A program made the translations under genes and the position numbers. Below the pieces are notes generated by a model. That model was not told the origin of the DNA and ran no database searches. It saw only the letters and a program-made list of their open reading frames with translations. From positions 55,139 to 119,138 of the forward strand of contig JAHBWC010000013.1 of assembly GCA_019637225.1 (NCBI GenBank): a DNA stretch of 64,000 nt, written 5' to 3'. This document shows positions 54,201 to 61,418 of the stretch, one piece after another. Source of the DNA: Labilithrix sp. (lineage in GTDB: Bacteria > Myxococcota_A > Polyangia > Polyangiales > Polyangiaceae). The stretch's first letter is position 1. Each line of letters begins with the position of its first letter.

Positions 54201-54469
54201 AGCTTCGTGCAGTAGCTCTTCTGGATCGCCTCGGTCTTGCCGCACGCTCCCGCGAGGAACGTCGGATCGAGGCACTGCGCGAGGGTCGGCGCCGTGCCCG
54301 CGCACGCGGCGGGGAGCGCCGGGAGCGTCCCGGTCCACTCGCACTTCGGTCGCGCGTTCGTCACGACCTTCTTCGGTTGGGCCATGGCGGTCGGCGTGAT
54401 CGGCGCGGCGTCGGCGGACATCGCCACCGCGAGACCGAAGAGACCAACGAGAAGTGCTCCCACGCGCAT
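51260..54469 (-). CDS. Large exported cysteine-rich protein of unknown family (1069 aa)
   Basis: A signal peptide (GALLVGLFGLAVAMSADA) is followed by a long protein with cysteines clustered in the first 120 residues (CEWTGTLPALPAACAG, CLDPTFLAGACG, SYCTKLLFDDYC) and towards the end (CIAGQNPTIALQRPYC, CSPYPEETYC). The middle holds many Gly/Pro-rich segments and the stretch IHQGLVLSGGSSTPQVEQA. No domain is recognised. The start ATG at 54469 gives the best signal peptide; a GTG at 54499 is possible. It is transcribed with the HEAT-repeat gene, suggesting that the two secreted proteins act together. Confidence 0.75.
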   Translation of the reverse strand: MRVGALLVGLFGLAVAMSADAAPITPTAMAQPKKVVTNARPKCEWTGTLPALPAACAGTAPTLAQCLDPTFLAGACGKTEAIQKSYCTKLLFDDYCRGGAKEEELVFPAAAPKFATPHALSPATPTALHIPPGTAMGGRQVPYLGLTNTRPVPASKPPAPPPNGATALSSGVGGMNIVLSGSGSGTFGTISVGQWLPKMNKSRGSIFGIHQGLVLSGGSSTPQVEQATNDLFSQFTVEGLWVGNGQPTAANMAINSCAEYAYQRWYDYLRFRYAAKQLSRDYRGIFALATDPGSPVNLEKATLTQFGGATMPSAWPRPNVTYDHTRVLPRNPFFLPPTIVTNAGNEAKATEVLTRVTKYGDGHKRYMSAPGGTRFNLHKVLKQQIESRYRLSDDQYAERQARQDRYLELILSRDSIQDQLVCARIPHACCSAPPTNTPNQLHELLMKIQGWAVINPDPTRFAGWGVDVGSPQVYDSWIGVEQGLVAGAVRGLKGSPSGLTGKVRLPTAQGAQFKQKAAGGQASQYSQTAPAMTKGIGGRSTYTSAQVTTGLGGQTCEAAWAAKRPSLEAAMDAVARQLTDLVIKEYDLGAEGCLAEPVGNDLGNSCDWSYEKFSRFAMSYFDAEVQTDFDKCNTATQGAFATLKDPTKQTFIYPCELRHDFSADQHDVSLYIEATPQKGQRFACEGKRADRDVESYLRANAEKVRQIPIKSQGVVGESSGDKWTIGDSSTFGAFLEFNLGWELKNGGAQMDDGAWCKPVGSSTLRGSAGFHFFGSPIEVIDGNATAETTGDGVWYTAVGRYRDFEHPTRWVALFEKRDRVRGTTPALQIPAPVAFLGGARADFWTMVGPVALHVFFGGSAIAGAVMKEFGTVNGPAACADRTKASEGVTYGFQSGAQFEPFARADAFGDASLDVGVAAAGLRVDLLLVRLGLPTGAMVTIPTGGQASMLSGSNLSVEALSGRVSAYVRVGAPPLAATYEATLFGWDGIHESVKLWGSDATAPVKLLRWASDRNVDTAQIRCIAGQNPTIALQRPYCLKHVVDTSKTCSPYPEETYCNSAIRPYKLRGTP

Positions 54470-54924
54470 CGCGCGCGTCGAACCGATGAAGTGCCCCACC
54501 GCTCGCGGCGTCCTCGTCGCCGCCGGCGATCGGCGCGGGCCGCGCCGGTGTTCGCCATTGGCATCACCATCGCGCCGAGGGCGATCGTCGCGCGAGAGAC
54601 CGATGCTCGCCGTCGTCACGTGGATGCCGGCATCCGTCCTGCGCTTCCCCATCCGGCGGATGATACTCACCGCCCGCATGGTCGAAATCGCGGAGGTGCT
54701 TACGTCACGCTTGTAAGCGCCGCGCTTCCGCCTCGCACGCGAAGCCGAAGCTCGCTCTTCGCCTCGCCGACGACACGACCACGGATCGGAGCAAGATCCG
54801 CTTCCCGGTGAGCCTGGAGCTCTCACGCACGCGGTCGACACGACGGGACCAGGCCTGGCACCCGTCAGCGAGGGACGCCGCCTTCTCGGCGCCATGCCGG
54901 TGCGCTATCCTTACACGCTGTACG
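54470..54924. other. 455-bp intergenic region with palindromes, no gene seen
   Basis: This stretch separates two divergent genes. It holds a perfect 14-bp palindrome (GGATGCCGGCATCC, 54622-54635) and an inverted repeat CTTAC-N9-GTAAG (54699-54717). I see no convincing ORF, RNA or -24/-12 site. Both genes probably have promoters here. Confidence 0.5.
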
Positions 54925-55923
54925 ATGGGGTCGCGAGGGGGTCCGGATCTGGTCAGCGTTCTCGAAGCGGCGTACGCGGTCGACCGTCCCGAGCGAGAAT
55001 GGCTGCAGGGGCTCATCGACGCGATCAGGCCGTCGGTCGACGCAGGGCTGGGGATCGCGGCTTACGTCTATGACACGAACGATCGCCCCTTCCGGGTGAA
55101 GAACCTTCTGGTCGAGGGCTGCCCGGTCGACGAAGCCGGCATCGCGATGCTGAACCACGAGTCCAACGACTCCTTCGTGCGCGACTCGTGGATCGCGCGC
55201 GCGGCGATGATGGCGAGCGAGACGCCGGGCTACGCGAACCTCCCGGGCGTGCGAGGTGTCCTTCATCCGGCGGGGATTCGCGACATCATGGTCGTGAACG
55301 CGATCGATCCGATCGGGGTCGGTTGTTGGATTGGCGCGCCGCTCCCTCAGCTGTCCACGCTGGCAGGGACCGAGCGCGAACGTTGGGATCGTGTGGCGGC
55401 GCACCTGAGGTCGAGTCTCCGGCTGCGCCTTCGCCTCGCAGCGCGCGAGACCTCCGCGAAGGAGGGCGGTCCGGCAGAGGCGGAAGCGATCCTGACTCCG
55501 GCAGGAAAGATCGAGCATCTGGAGCGGGCCGCGGAGCCGGAGCGCGACGCGCTGCACGACGCGGCGCTGGGCATCGTACGCGCGCGGACGGAGTATCGCG
55601 ACGAGCCGGAGCGCTCGCTCGTTTCGTGGAAAGCGATGGTGCGCGCGCGCTGGACGCTCGTGGACGAGTTTCGGAAGGACGGGGAGCGCTACATCGTCGC
55701 GCGCGTCAACGCGATGGCGACGAAACCAATGTCGCGTCTCTCGGAGCGCGAGCGACAGGTGGTCGCGTGCTTGTCGATGGGACAGACCAACAAGGAGGCC
55801 GCCTACGAGCTGGGCCTGTCACCTTCGACGGTCCGGGTCCTCGTCGCGCGCGCCTTCGCGAAGCTGGGCGTCGACACGCGCGACGCGCTCGTCGCGAAGT
55901 ACCGGCAAGACACGCTGATGTGA
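54925..55923 (+). CDS. LuxR-family regulator (332 aa)
   Basis: The last 65 residues are a GerE/LuxR HTH (RLSERERQVVACLSMGQTNKEAAYELGLSPSTVRVLV...AFAKLGV). The first 260 residues are not a receiver domain; they show GAF-like patches (DAGLGIAAYVYDTNDRPFRVKNLL) and may bind a ligand. The ATG at 54925 is chosen because upstream residues look non-coding. It is divergent from the 1069-aa secreted protein gene and could control it. There is no kinase nearby. Confidence 0.85.
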   Translation: MGSRGGPDLVSVLEAAYAVDRPEREWLQGLIDAIRPSVDAGLGIAAYVYDTNDRPFRVKNLLVEGCPVDEAGIAMLNHESNDSFVRDSWIARAAMMASETPGYANLPGVRGVLHPAGIRDIMVVNAIDPIGVGCWIGAPLPQLSTLAGTERERWDRVAAHLRSSLRLRLRLAARETSAKEGGPAEAEAILTPAGKIEHLERAAEPERDALHDAALGIVRARTEYRDEPERSLVSWKAMVRARWTLVDEFRKDGERYIVARVNAMATKPMSRLSERERQVVACLSMGQTNKEAAYELGLSPSTVRVLVARAFAKLGVDTRDALVAKYRQDTLM

Positions 55924-55979
55924 GCCGGCCGGCTTCACGCTGCGCTCGGGACGGCTCGGCAGCGCAACGGCCGTCGGCG

Positions 55980-56924
55980 TCACCGCCGCGAGCGCGGCGC
56001 CCGACGGCGCGCCTCCACGCCTGAAGGGGGGACGGGCGCCCAAGGCGAGGGCTTCATCTTCTGGAGATGGTCGAGCATCGCTTTCACCTTGGGCGAGAGA
56101 TGACGACCGCTCGGATAAAGGGCGTGTATGGGCTCGGCCGGCGCCTCCCAATCGGGAAGAACGCGCTCCAAGTGCTTGGCCTCGAGGTCGTCGACGCAGC
56201 GGTACGCGGGCAGAATCGCGATGCCGATGCCACCGACGACCGCGTTGTGGAGGATGTCCAGGTCGTTGACCGCAAGAGCTGGCGTCAACGTGACCTCACG
56301 CGTCTCGTCTCCATGGCTCAAACGCCACACTCGAGGGTGCGATCCGACGCTGAACACCAAGCATCGGTGCTTCGCGAGATCGCGAGGCGAGCGCGGACGA
56401 CCATGCTTCTTCAGGTACCGTGGGCTCGCGACCGGAAGAAAATGCAACGTGCCAAGGCTGCGCGCTATGAGCGTCGAGTCGGACAGCGCGCCAGCGCGAA
56501 TCGCGATGTCGAACGACTCCTCGACCAGATTCACGAACCGGTCGGTGCAGAGCACGTCGAGCTGGACCCCGCCGCACCGTCCGAGAAAGTCGGTGAGGAC
56601 GGGACCCAGAAACTGCGTGCTCGCCGGCACGGTGATGCGCAGCAAGCCGCGAGGCGTCTCCTGCAAGCTCGTGACGGCGCGGTCGGCCTCTTCGATCTCC
56701 GTGAAGATGCGCGCGCAGTGATCGTAGTAGACGCGACCTTGGTCGGTGATGCTCAACCGCCGTGTCGTGCGCTGAAGCAGCCGCGCGCCCAGACGTTCCT
56801 CTAGCTCGGAGATTCGCTGGCTGACGGTCGACTTGGGCATGCCGAGGGTTCGAGCGGCCCCCGTGAAGCTGCCCGTCTGAACCACCTTCACGAACACCTG
56901 AAGCGCGTTGAGATCCGTCGGCAT
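55980..56924 (-). CDS. LysR-family regulator (314 aa)
   Basis: The HTH (LNALQVFVKVVQTGSFTGAARTLGMPKSTVSQRISELE) and effector domain (GLLRITVPASTQFLGPVLTDFL, VNDLDILHNAVVGGIGIAILP) are complete. It is divergent from the isochorismatase-type hydrolase, with a palindrome in the shared region, and likely controls that gene. It ends 56 bp from the convergent LuxR gene. Confidence 0.9.
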   Translation of the reverse strand: MPTDLNALQVFVKVVQTGSFTGAARTLGMPKSTVSQRISELEERLGARLLQRTTRRLSITDQGRVYYDHCARIFTEIEEADRAVTSLQETPRGLLRITVPASTQFLGPVLTDFLGRCGGVQLDVLCTDRFVNLVEESFDIAIRAGALSDSTLIARSLGTLHFLPVASPRYLKKHGRPRSPRDLAKHRCLVFSVGSHPRVWRLSHGDETREVTLTPALAVNDLDILHNAVVGGIGIAILPAYRCVDDLEAKHLERVLPDWEAPAEPIHALYPSGRHLSPKVKAMLDHLQKMKPSPWAPVPPSGVEARRRAPRSRR

Positions 56925-56931
56925 CGATCAC

Positions 56932-56955
56932 GATTGTACGCGTGGGCAGACAATC
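56932..56955. promoter_or_regulatory. Probable LysR operator near the hydrolase gene
   Basis: GATTGT-N12-ACAATC is an inverted repeat of the T-N11-A kind typical of LysR sites. It lies 8 bp before the LysR ATG and well before the hydrolase gene. Confidence 0.5.
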
Positions 56956-57163
56956 ATTCCAAGGAACGGCTCTAGTCGTCTTCGCGCGTAGGGCGCAGAT
57001 TCGCTTGCAGGCAACACCACCGCGGAAACGCCAACTCACGCCGCCACGCCGGACCAACTCGGCGACCGTGGCGCGCGAGTCGGGAGCCAGAAGGATCGAC
57101 GGGGTTCGCGCGGACCACTCCGATCCCGCTGTGGCGCCGCTCGTCCATTGAGCTCGCAACGTC

Positions 57164-57191
57164 GTTCGCGCCCAACAGTTCGCGCCCAACA
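57164..57191. repeat. Tandem 14-bp repeat just before the hydrolase ribosome-binding site
   Basis: GTTCGCGCCCAACA occurs twice without a gap (57164-57177, 57178-57191), directly followed by the AGAGGA site of the hydrolase gene. It may be a recent duplication or a binding site pair. Confidence 0.6.
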
Positions 57192-57205
57192 AGAGGAAAT
57201 CTCCC

Positions 57206-57859
57206 ATGACCACCGCCGCTCCCGCCAAGACCGGTCTCGACGCCCTGCTGACCCCCGAGAAGAGCATCGTCATCCTCATCGACCATCAGCCGTATCAGTT
57301 CGCGAATCTCCACAGCCACGACCCGGGCCTGATCCAGAACAACGTGGTGGCGCTCGCGAAGATGGCCAAGGCCTTCAACGTCCCCACGATCCTGACGACG
57401 GTGCTCGAGCAGCGTGGCGGCTACCTGATCAAGGCGCTCCAGGACGTCTTCCCGGACCAGAAGCCGATCGATCGCACCTTCATCAACACGTGGGAGGACA
57501 AGAACGTCGTCGACGTCGTGAAGAAGAGCGGTCGCAGGCAGCTCGTCATCGCTGCGCTCTACACGGAGATCTGCCTGGCCATGCCGGTCATCCAGGCGCT
57601 CGGCGAAGGGTACGACGTGTTCGCAGTGACCGACGCATCGGGCGGCGTCACTGCCGAGGCTCACGACATGGCCGTTCGCCGGATGGTGCAGGCCGGAGCG
57701 GTTCCGATGACGTGGATGGCCGTCGCTGGCGAATGGCAGCGCGACTGGGCCCGTGAGAAGACCGTGCCCGGAATGGCGGCAGCCATCAGCGAGCACGGCG
57801 GCGGCTCCGGAATCGCCCTCGCATGGGAGATGCAGCTGCTGAGCGCAGGTCGGAAGTAG
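57206..57859 (+). CDS. Isochorismatase-like cysteine hydrolase
   Basis: The 217-residue protein matches the isochorismatase superfamily: catalytic Asp in VILIDHQPYQF near residue 28, the Cys in ALYTEICLAMPVIQAL (about 129), and DASGGVTAEAHDMAVRRMVQAGA at the lid end. The catalytic Lys is not obvious, since the usual K position reads DRTFINTWED. Family members hydrolyse amides or vinyl ethers. AGAGGA (57192-57197) precedes the ATG. It is divergent from a LysR gene and is followed by a substrate-binding protein gene. Confidence 0.87.
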   Translation: MTTAAPAKTGLDALLTPEKSIVILIDHQPYQFANLHSHDPGLIQNNVVALAKMAKAFNVPTILTTVLEQRGGYLIKALQDVFPDQKPIDRTFINTWEDKNVVDVVKKSGRRQLVIAALYTEICLAMPVIQALGEGYDVFAVTDASGGVTAEAHDMAVRRMVQAGAVPMTWMAVAGEWQRDWAREKTVPGMAAAISEHGGGSGIALAWEMQLLSAGRK

Positions 57860-57879
57860 AGCCGCGTCCTCGCCTCTCT

Positions 57880-57947
57880 TCGTGCGATCGCTGCGGCACA
57901 CCGCGTCCGAGCCACCGCTCGTCGCCGCGGTCGCGGTGATCGCACGA
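57880..57947. repeat. Inverted repeat between hydrolase and binding-protein genes
   Basis: TCGTGCGATC (57880-57889) and GATCGCACGA (57938-57947) form a perfect 10-bp inverted repeat around 48 nt. It lies in the 134-bp gap and may be a transcription stop or an operator. Confidence 0.4.
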
Positions 57948-57993
57948 CGAGGGGTACCTCGCCGTTGACGCCATCACTGAAAGGCATCGAATC

Positions 57994-59193
57994 ATGGCCA
58001 AGCCATCGCCGAGTCCCTCCAGCGCGCCGCTGAAGATCGGCTACAGCATCTCGCTGTCGGGTCCGCTGGGGGCCAACGGTCAGTCGGCTCGCTTGGCGCA
58101 CGAGATCTGGGAGGAGGACGTCAACCGCAGGGGCGGCCTTCTCGGGCGCCGCGTGCAGATGGTCGCGATCGACGATCAGACCAACGCGTCGCTGGTGCCG
58201 GGAATCTATGCTCGGCTTCTCGACGTCGACAAGGTCGACCTGATCATCGGTGGCTACGGCACCAACACGCTGCTGCCCGCGATGCCCATCGTCATGGAGC
58301 GGAGGCGCTTCTTCGTCGGGCTCATGGGTCTGGGGGTCAATTCGCAGCTCGACTACCCGAACTACTTCGTCATGATCCCGACGGGGCAGAACCCGAACGC
58401 AGCGCTCACGGAGGGGGTCTTCGAGCTCGCGGCGGCGCAGCAGCCCAGGCCTCAGACCGTCGCGCTCCTCGCAGCGGACGCGGAGTTCGCGAAGAACCCG
58501 GTCCTCGGCGGACAAGAGAACGCCAGGCGGTACGGTCTGCACATCGTCGCCGAGGAGCTCTACCCGCTCTCTACCGAGGACTTCGCGCCGATCATTCGAA
58601 AGCTCGAAGCTCTCGCGCCGGACGTGCTCTTCATCTGCTCCTACCTCGACGACTCGATCGGGGTCGTTCGGGCGATCACGGGACGTGGGTACGCGCCCAG
58701 GCTCGTGGGCGGTTCGATGATCGGGCCGCAGAGCGCAGTCGTGAAGACGACGCTCGGTCCGCTGCTCAACGGGTTCGTCAATTACGAATACTGGCTGCCC
58801 GTCCCCAAGATGATGTTCGACGGCGCGCGAGAGTTCATGACGGCGTACCAGTCGCGTGCCCTGAAGGAGGGCGTCGATGCCCTCGGCTACTACACGGCGC
58901 CGATGGCCTACGCCCAGATGCAGGTCGTCGAGCAGGCCATCACAGCAACGGGCGGGCTCGAGGACGAGAAGCTCGCGGAGTACACGCGGCGCAAGACGTT
59001 CAAGACGGTGGTTGGCGACGTCGCCTTCGGACGCCACGGCGAGTGGGCGGAGTCTCGCGTCCTCCAGGTCCAGTTCCAAAACGTGAGTGGTCACGGCGTC
59101 GAACAGTTCAAGGACCCGCGCACGCAGGTGGTCGTCGCGCCGAGTGACTGGGCGTCCGGCGAGTTGATTTACCCCTACGCGAAGGCCCGCTGA
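57994..59193 (+). CDS. ABC-type amide/amino-acid substrate-binding protein without signal peptide
   Basis: The 399-residue protein is a type I periplasmic-binding fold of the amide/branched-chain amino acid group: LKIGYSISLSGPLGANGQSARLAHEIW, GGLLGRRVQMVAIDDQ, VDLIIGGYGTNTLLPAMP and LEALAPDVLFICSYLDDSIG. The N-terminus (MAKPSPSPSSAP) is not a signal peptide, and no permease or ATPase genes are near. It may therefore be a cytosolic ligand sensor or depend on a partner. Upstream and downstream genes are a hydrolase and a pirin. Confidence 0.85.
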   Translation: MAKPSPSPSSAPLKIGYSISLSGPLGANGQSARLAHEIWEEDVNRRGGLLGRRVQMVAIDDQTNASLVPGIYARLLDVDKVDLIIGGYGTNTLLPAMPIVMERRRFFVGLMGLGVNSQLDYPNYFVMIPTGQNPNAALTEGVFELAAAQQPRPQTVALLAADAEFAKNPVLGGQENARRYGLHIVAEELYPLSTEDFAPIIRKLEALAPDVLFICSYLDDSIGVVRAITGRGYAPRLVGGSMIGPQSAVVKTTLGPLLNGFVNYEYWLPVPKMMFDGAREFMTAYQSRALKEGVDALGYYTAPMAYAQMQVVEQAITATGGLEDEKLAEYTRRKTFKTVVGDVAFGRHGEWAESRVLQVQFQNVSGHGVEQFKDPRTQVVVAPSDWASGELIYPYAKAR

Positions 59194-59316
59194 CGCGAAC
59201 GACCTAGCCGGCGAAAACTGGGGCGGCGTCGGAGCCGAGCTTCTCGGCGACTGGCTCTCCGCGATGGGCTAAGCCCACGGCAAGCACTCGGAGACTCGAG
59301 GACGAACAGGAGAATC

Positions 59317-60171
59317 ATGACGACCAGTTCTCGCATTTCACCGCCGACGGTCCGTCGCATCGCGCATCGCACGACGGGACATCGACAGGGCCCGATCACG
59401 CGCCTGATGAGCCCCGGCGACATCGGCGAGCTCGTGAAGCCGTTCGTTTTCCTCGACTACTTCGAGTTCCCGAGCGCGGTGACGTCTGGGCTCCCGGTGC
59501 ATCCGCACTCTGGCATCGCGACTCACACGACCCTGCTGCAGGGCTCGGTGGACTACGCCGACTCCACCGGGAAGTCCGGAACACTCAGCCCGCGAAGCAT
59601 CGAGTGGATGCAGGCGGGCGGCGGCGTCTGGCACGGTGGCGGGCCGTCCGGCAGCGAATCGCTGCGTGGATTCCAGCTCTGGATCGCCTTGCCGCCGGCC
59701 CTCGAGCTCGCGAGCGCATTCAGCGACTACGTCGACGATGGCTCCGTTCCGCGGGAGGGCGACACACGCCTGCTGCTCGGGACATACCGAGAGATGGAGA
59801 GCCCGATTCCGTACCGCGAGCCGGTCACGTACCTGAGCGTCGAGCTGCGGGACGGCGATCGCTGGACGTACTACCCCTCTCACGGCCACGACGTTGCTTG
59901 GCTCGCTGTGGCCACCGGTGGCTTGCGTGTGGATGGGCAATCACTGCACCGCGAAATGGCCGTCTTCGAGGAAGGCTCCGCCCCGATTGAGCTCGTCGCA
60001 CAAGGTGACGTCGAATTCGTGATCGCATCCGCGACGAAGCATCCGTTCCCACTCGTGACAGGCCACTACTCGGTGCATACGAGCCAAGACGCGCTCGCTC
60101 GCGGTGAAGCTGGATATGCGACGGTCGCCAAGACCATGAAGCTGAAGCCCGGCAGACCGATCGACGCATGA
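59317..60171 (+). CDS. Pirin family protein (284 aa)
   Basis: The bicupin pirin fold is visible. The N-terminal cupin holds the metal ligands PVHPHSGIATHT (two His) and MQAGGGVWHGG (His). A further acidic partner and PRSIEWMQAG follow. The C-terminal cupin carries HDVAWLAVATGG. Pirins are Fe-dependent quercetinase-like or regulatory proteins. The ATG is preceded by AGGAG (59308-59312). It is monocistronic or follows the binding-protein gene by 123 bp. Function here unknown. Confidence 0.9.
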   Translation: MTTSSRISPPTVRRIAHRTTGHRQGPITRLMSPGDIGELVKPFVFLDYFEFPSAVTSGLPVHPHSGIATHTTLLQGSVDYADSTGKSGTLSPRSIEWMQAGGGVWHGGGPSGSESLRGFQLWIALPPALELASAFSDYVDDGSVPREGDTRLLLGTYREMESPIPYREPVTYLSVELRDGDRWTYYPSHGHDVAWLAVATGGLRVDGQSLHREMAVFEEGSAPIELVAQGDVEFVIASATKHPFPLVTGHYSVHTSQDALARGEAGYATVAKTMKLKPGRPIDA

Positions 60172-60263
60172 CGGGCGAACGAGCAGGTGCTCGATGCAGC
60201 CGAGAGCGTCAGCGCCGAGAAGCGCGCTGGCCCGCGAGTTGGGCGCAATGGGGCTGCTCTGAA

Positions 60264-60821
60264 TCAGCGCGCGCGCCGGTAGTGCATCGCGACCGCGCCG
60301 CAGCGGAGCGGCTTCGCCGAGACCAGCTCGAGCCGTCGCGTGCTGGGCAGCCCGCCCTGGTACAGGGTTGGGCCGTGGCCGGTGATCCTGGGGTGGACGA
60401 GGAAGTTGTACTCGTCGATCAGATCGAGCCGGTCGAGCTCGGTCGCGAGCTTGCCGCTACCGAGGAGCACGCCGGCCGGGGTCGCGTCCTTGAGCTTCTG
60501 CACGCCCGCGCGTAGGTCGCCGGTGATGTGGTGGCTGTTGGTCCACGAGAAGTCGTTTCGCGTCGACGACACCACGTACTTCGGCTTGGCCTCCAGCTTG
60601 ACCGCCCACTCGCGGATCGCCGGCGGCGCGTCCTCGTCGCCGCGGGCGACCGCCGGCCAGTAGCTCTCCATCATCTCGTAGGTGACGCGGCCCCACAGCA
60701 TCGCCCCGCCCTCGTCCATGAGGCGGGTGAAGAAGGCGTGTGTCTCGTCGTCGGCGATTCCCTCCTGGTGGTCGACGCAGCCGTCGAGGGTGACGTTGAT
60801 GCTGAAGGTCAAGAGTCCCAT
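60264..60821 (-). CDS. RibD/DHFR-like reductase domain protein (185 aa)
   Basis: The protein matches the small RibD C-terminal (dihydrofolate-reductase-like) family: FSINVTLDGCVDHQEG, AMLWGRVTYEMMESYWP, and GVLLGSGKLATELDRLDLIDEYNFLVHP with ITGHGPTL at the end. Members bind NADPH and are found widely with unknown substrates. The start MGLLTFSINVTLDG is the family N-terminus. It stands alone, with the pirin gene convergent. Confidence 0.9.
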   Translation of the reverse strand: MGLLTFSINVTLDGCVDHQEGIADDETHAFFTRLMDEGGAMLWGRVTYEMMESYWPAVARGDEDAPPAIREWAVKLEAKPKYVVSSTRNDFSWTNSHHITGDLRAGVQKLKDATPAGVLLGSGKLATELDRLDLIDEYNFLVHPRITGHGPTLYQGGLPSTRRLELVSAKPLRCGAVAMHYRRAR

Positions 60822-61418
60822 GGTGTCCTCCGTTCGAGATACGCGACGAGACGCGCCGTCTGGCTCCGACCGATCGCTGCGAGTCTCCGATGGCGCACGG
60901 TGCCGAATCGGCTCCGGTTCGGCGGCCCGCTGCGCCACGGTGATGCGAGTCCCGCGCGCGGTGGCGAGCAGGTCCACCGTCATCCCGATGTGCGCACCGA
61001 CGGACCACTCGGGCATCATCGTGTTGACCGTCGGGCGAATCAACGGACTTCATCAAGACCGGCGTCACGCTCGACATCCACGGGCTACGACGCGCGCGAG
61101 CTCGTTCTGCCGATCGCGACCTCTGCCGAGGAGCTCGTTCGCCCGCGATGCCGTCGATCTTCGGCTCGATGAGCGCCGAGCGCCCGGATCGGCGGCGCCA
61201 CCGGGTCGGGTTCCGAGACGTGGGCACGGTCGGTCGCGCGCGAGGTGGTGACCGAAGAAGATGCGAGGGCGGGAGTCGAGCCGCGATGCCCCGTTTCTGA
61301 CCGACGACGTCGAGATGCATCGACTTCTGCGTGAGCACGTTCCACCCCACAAGGTACCTACAGCTTGTCCCCAGACGGCGCTCTTGCGCCGCGCGAATGA
61401 CTCGTGCACGTACGCCAC
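60822..61418. other. 597-bp region with no supported gene
   Basis: Both strands were read. Several frames are open only because of the high GC content, and none shows a ribosome-binding site plus recognisable domain. I found no tRNA and no strong -24/-12 site. It may carry promoters for both flanking genes. Confidence 0.5.

Noticed and set aside
61144..61176. Minus-strand string LIEPKIDGIA resembling the LigA adenylation motif
   Set aside because: Only about ten residues match. The frame before and after has no ligase similarity and no start site. It is probably chance, or at most a very short remnant.
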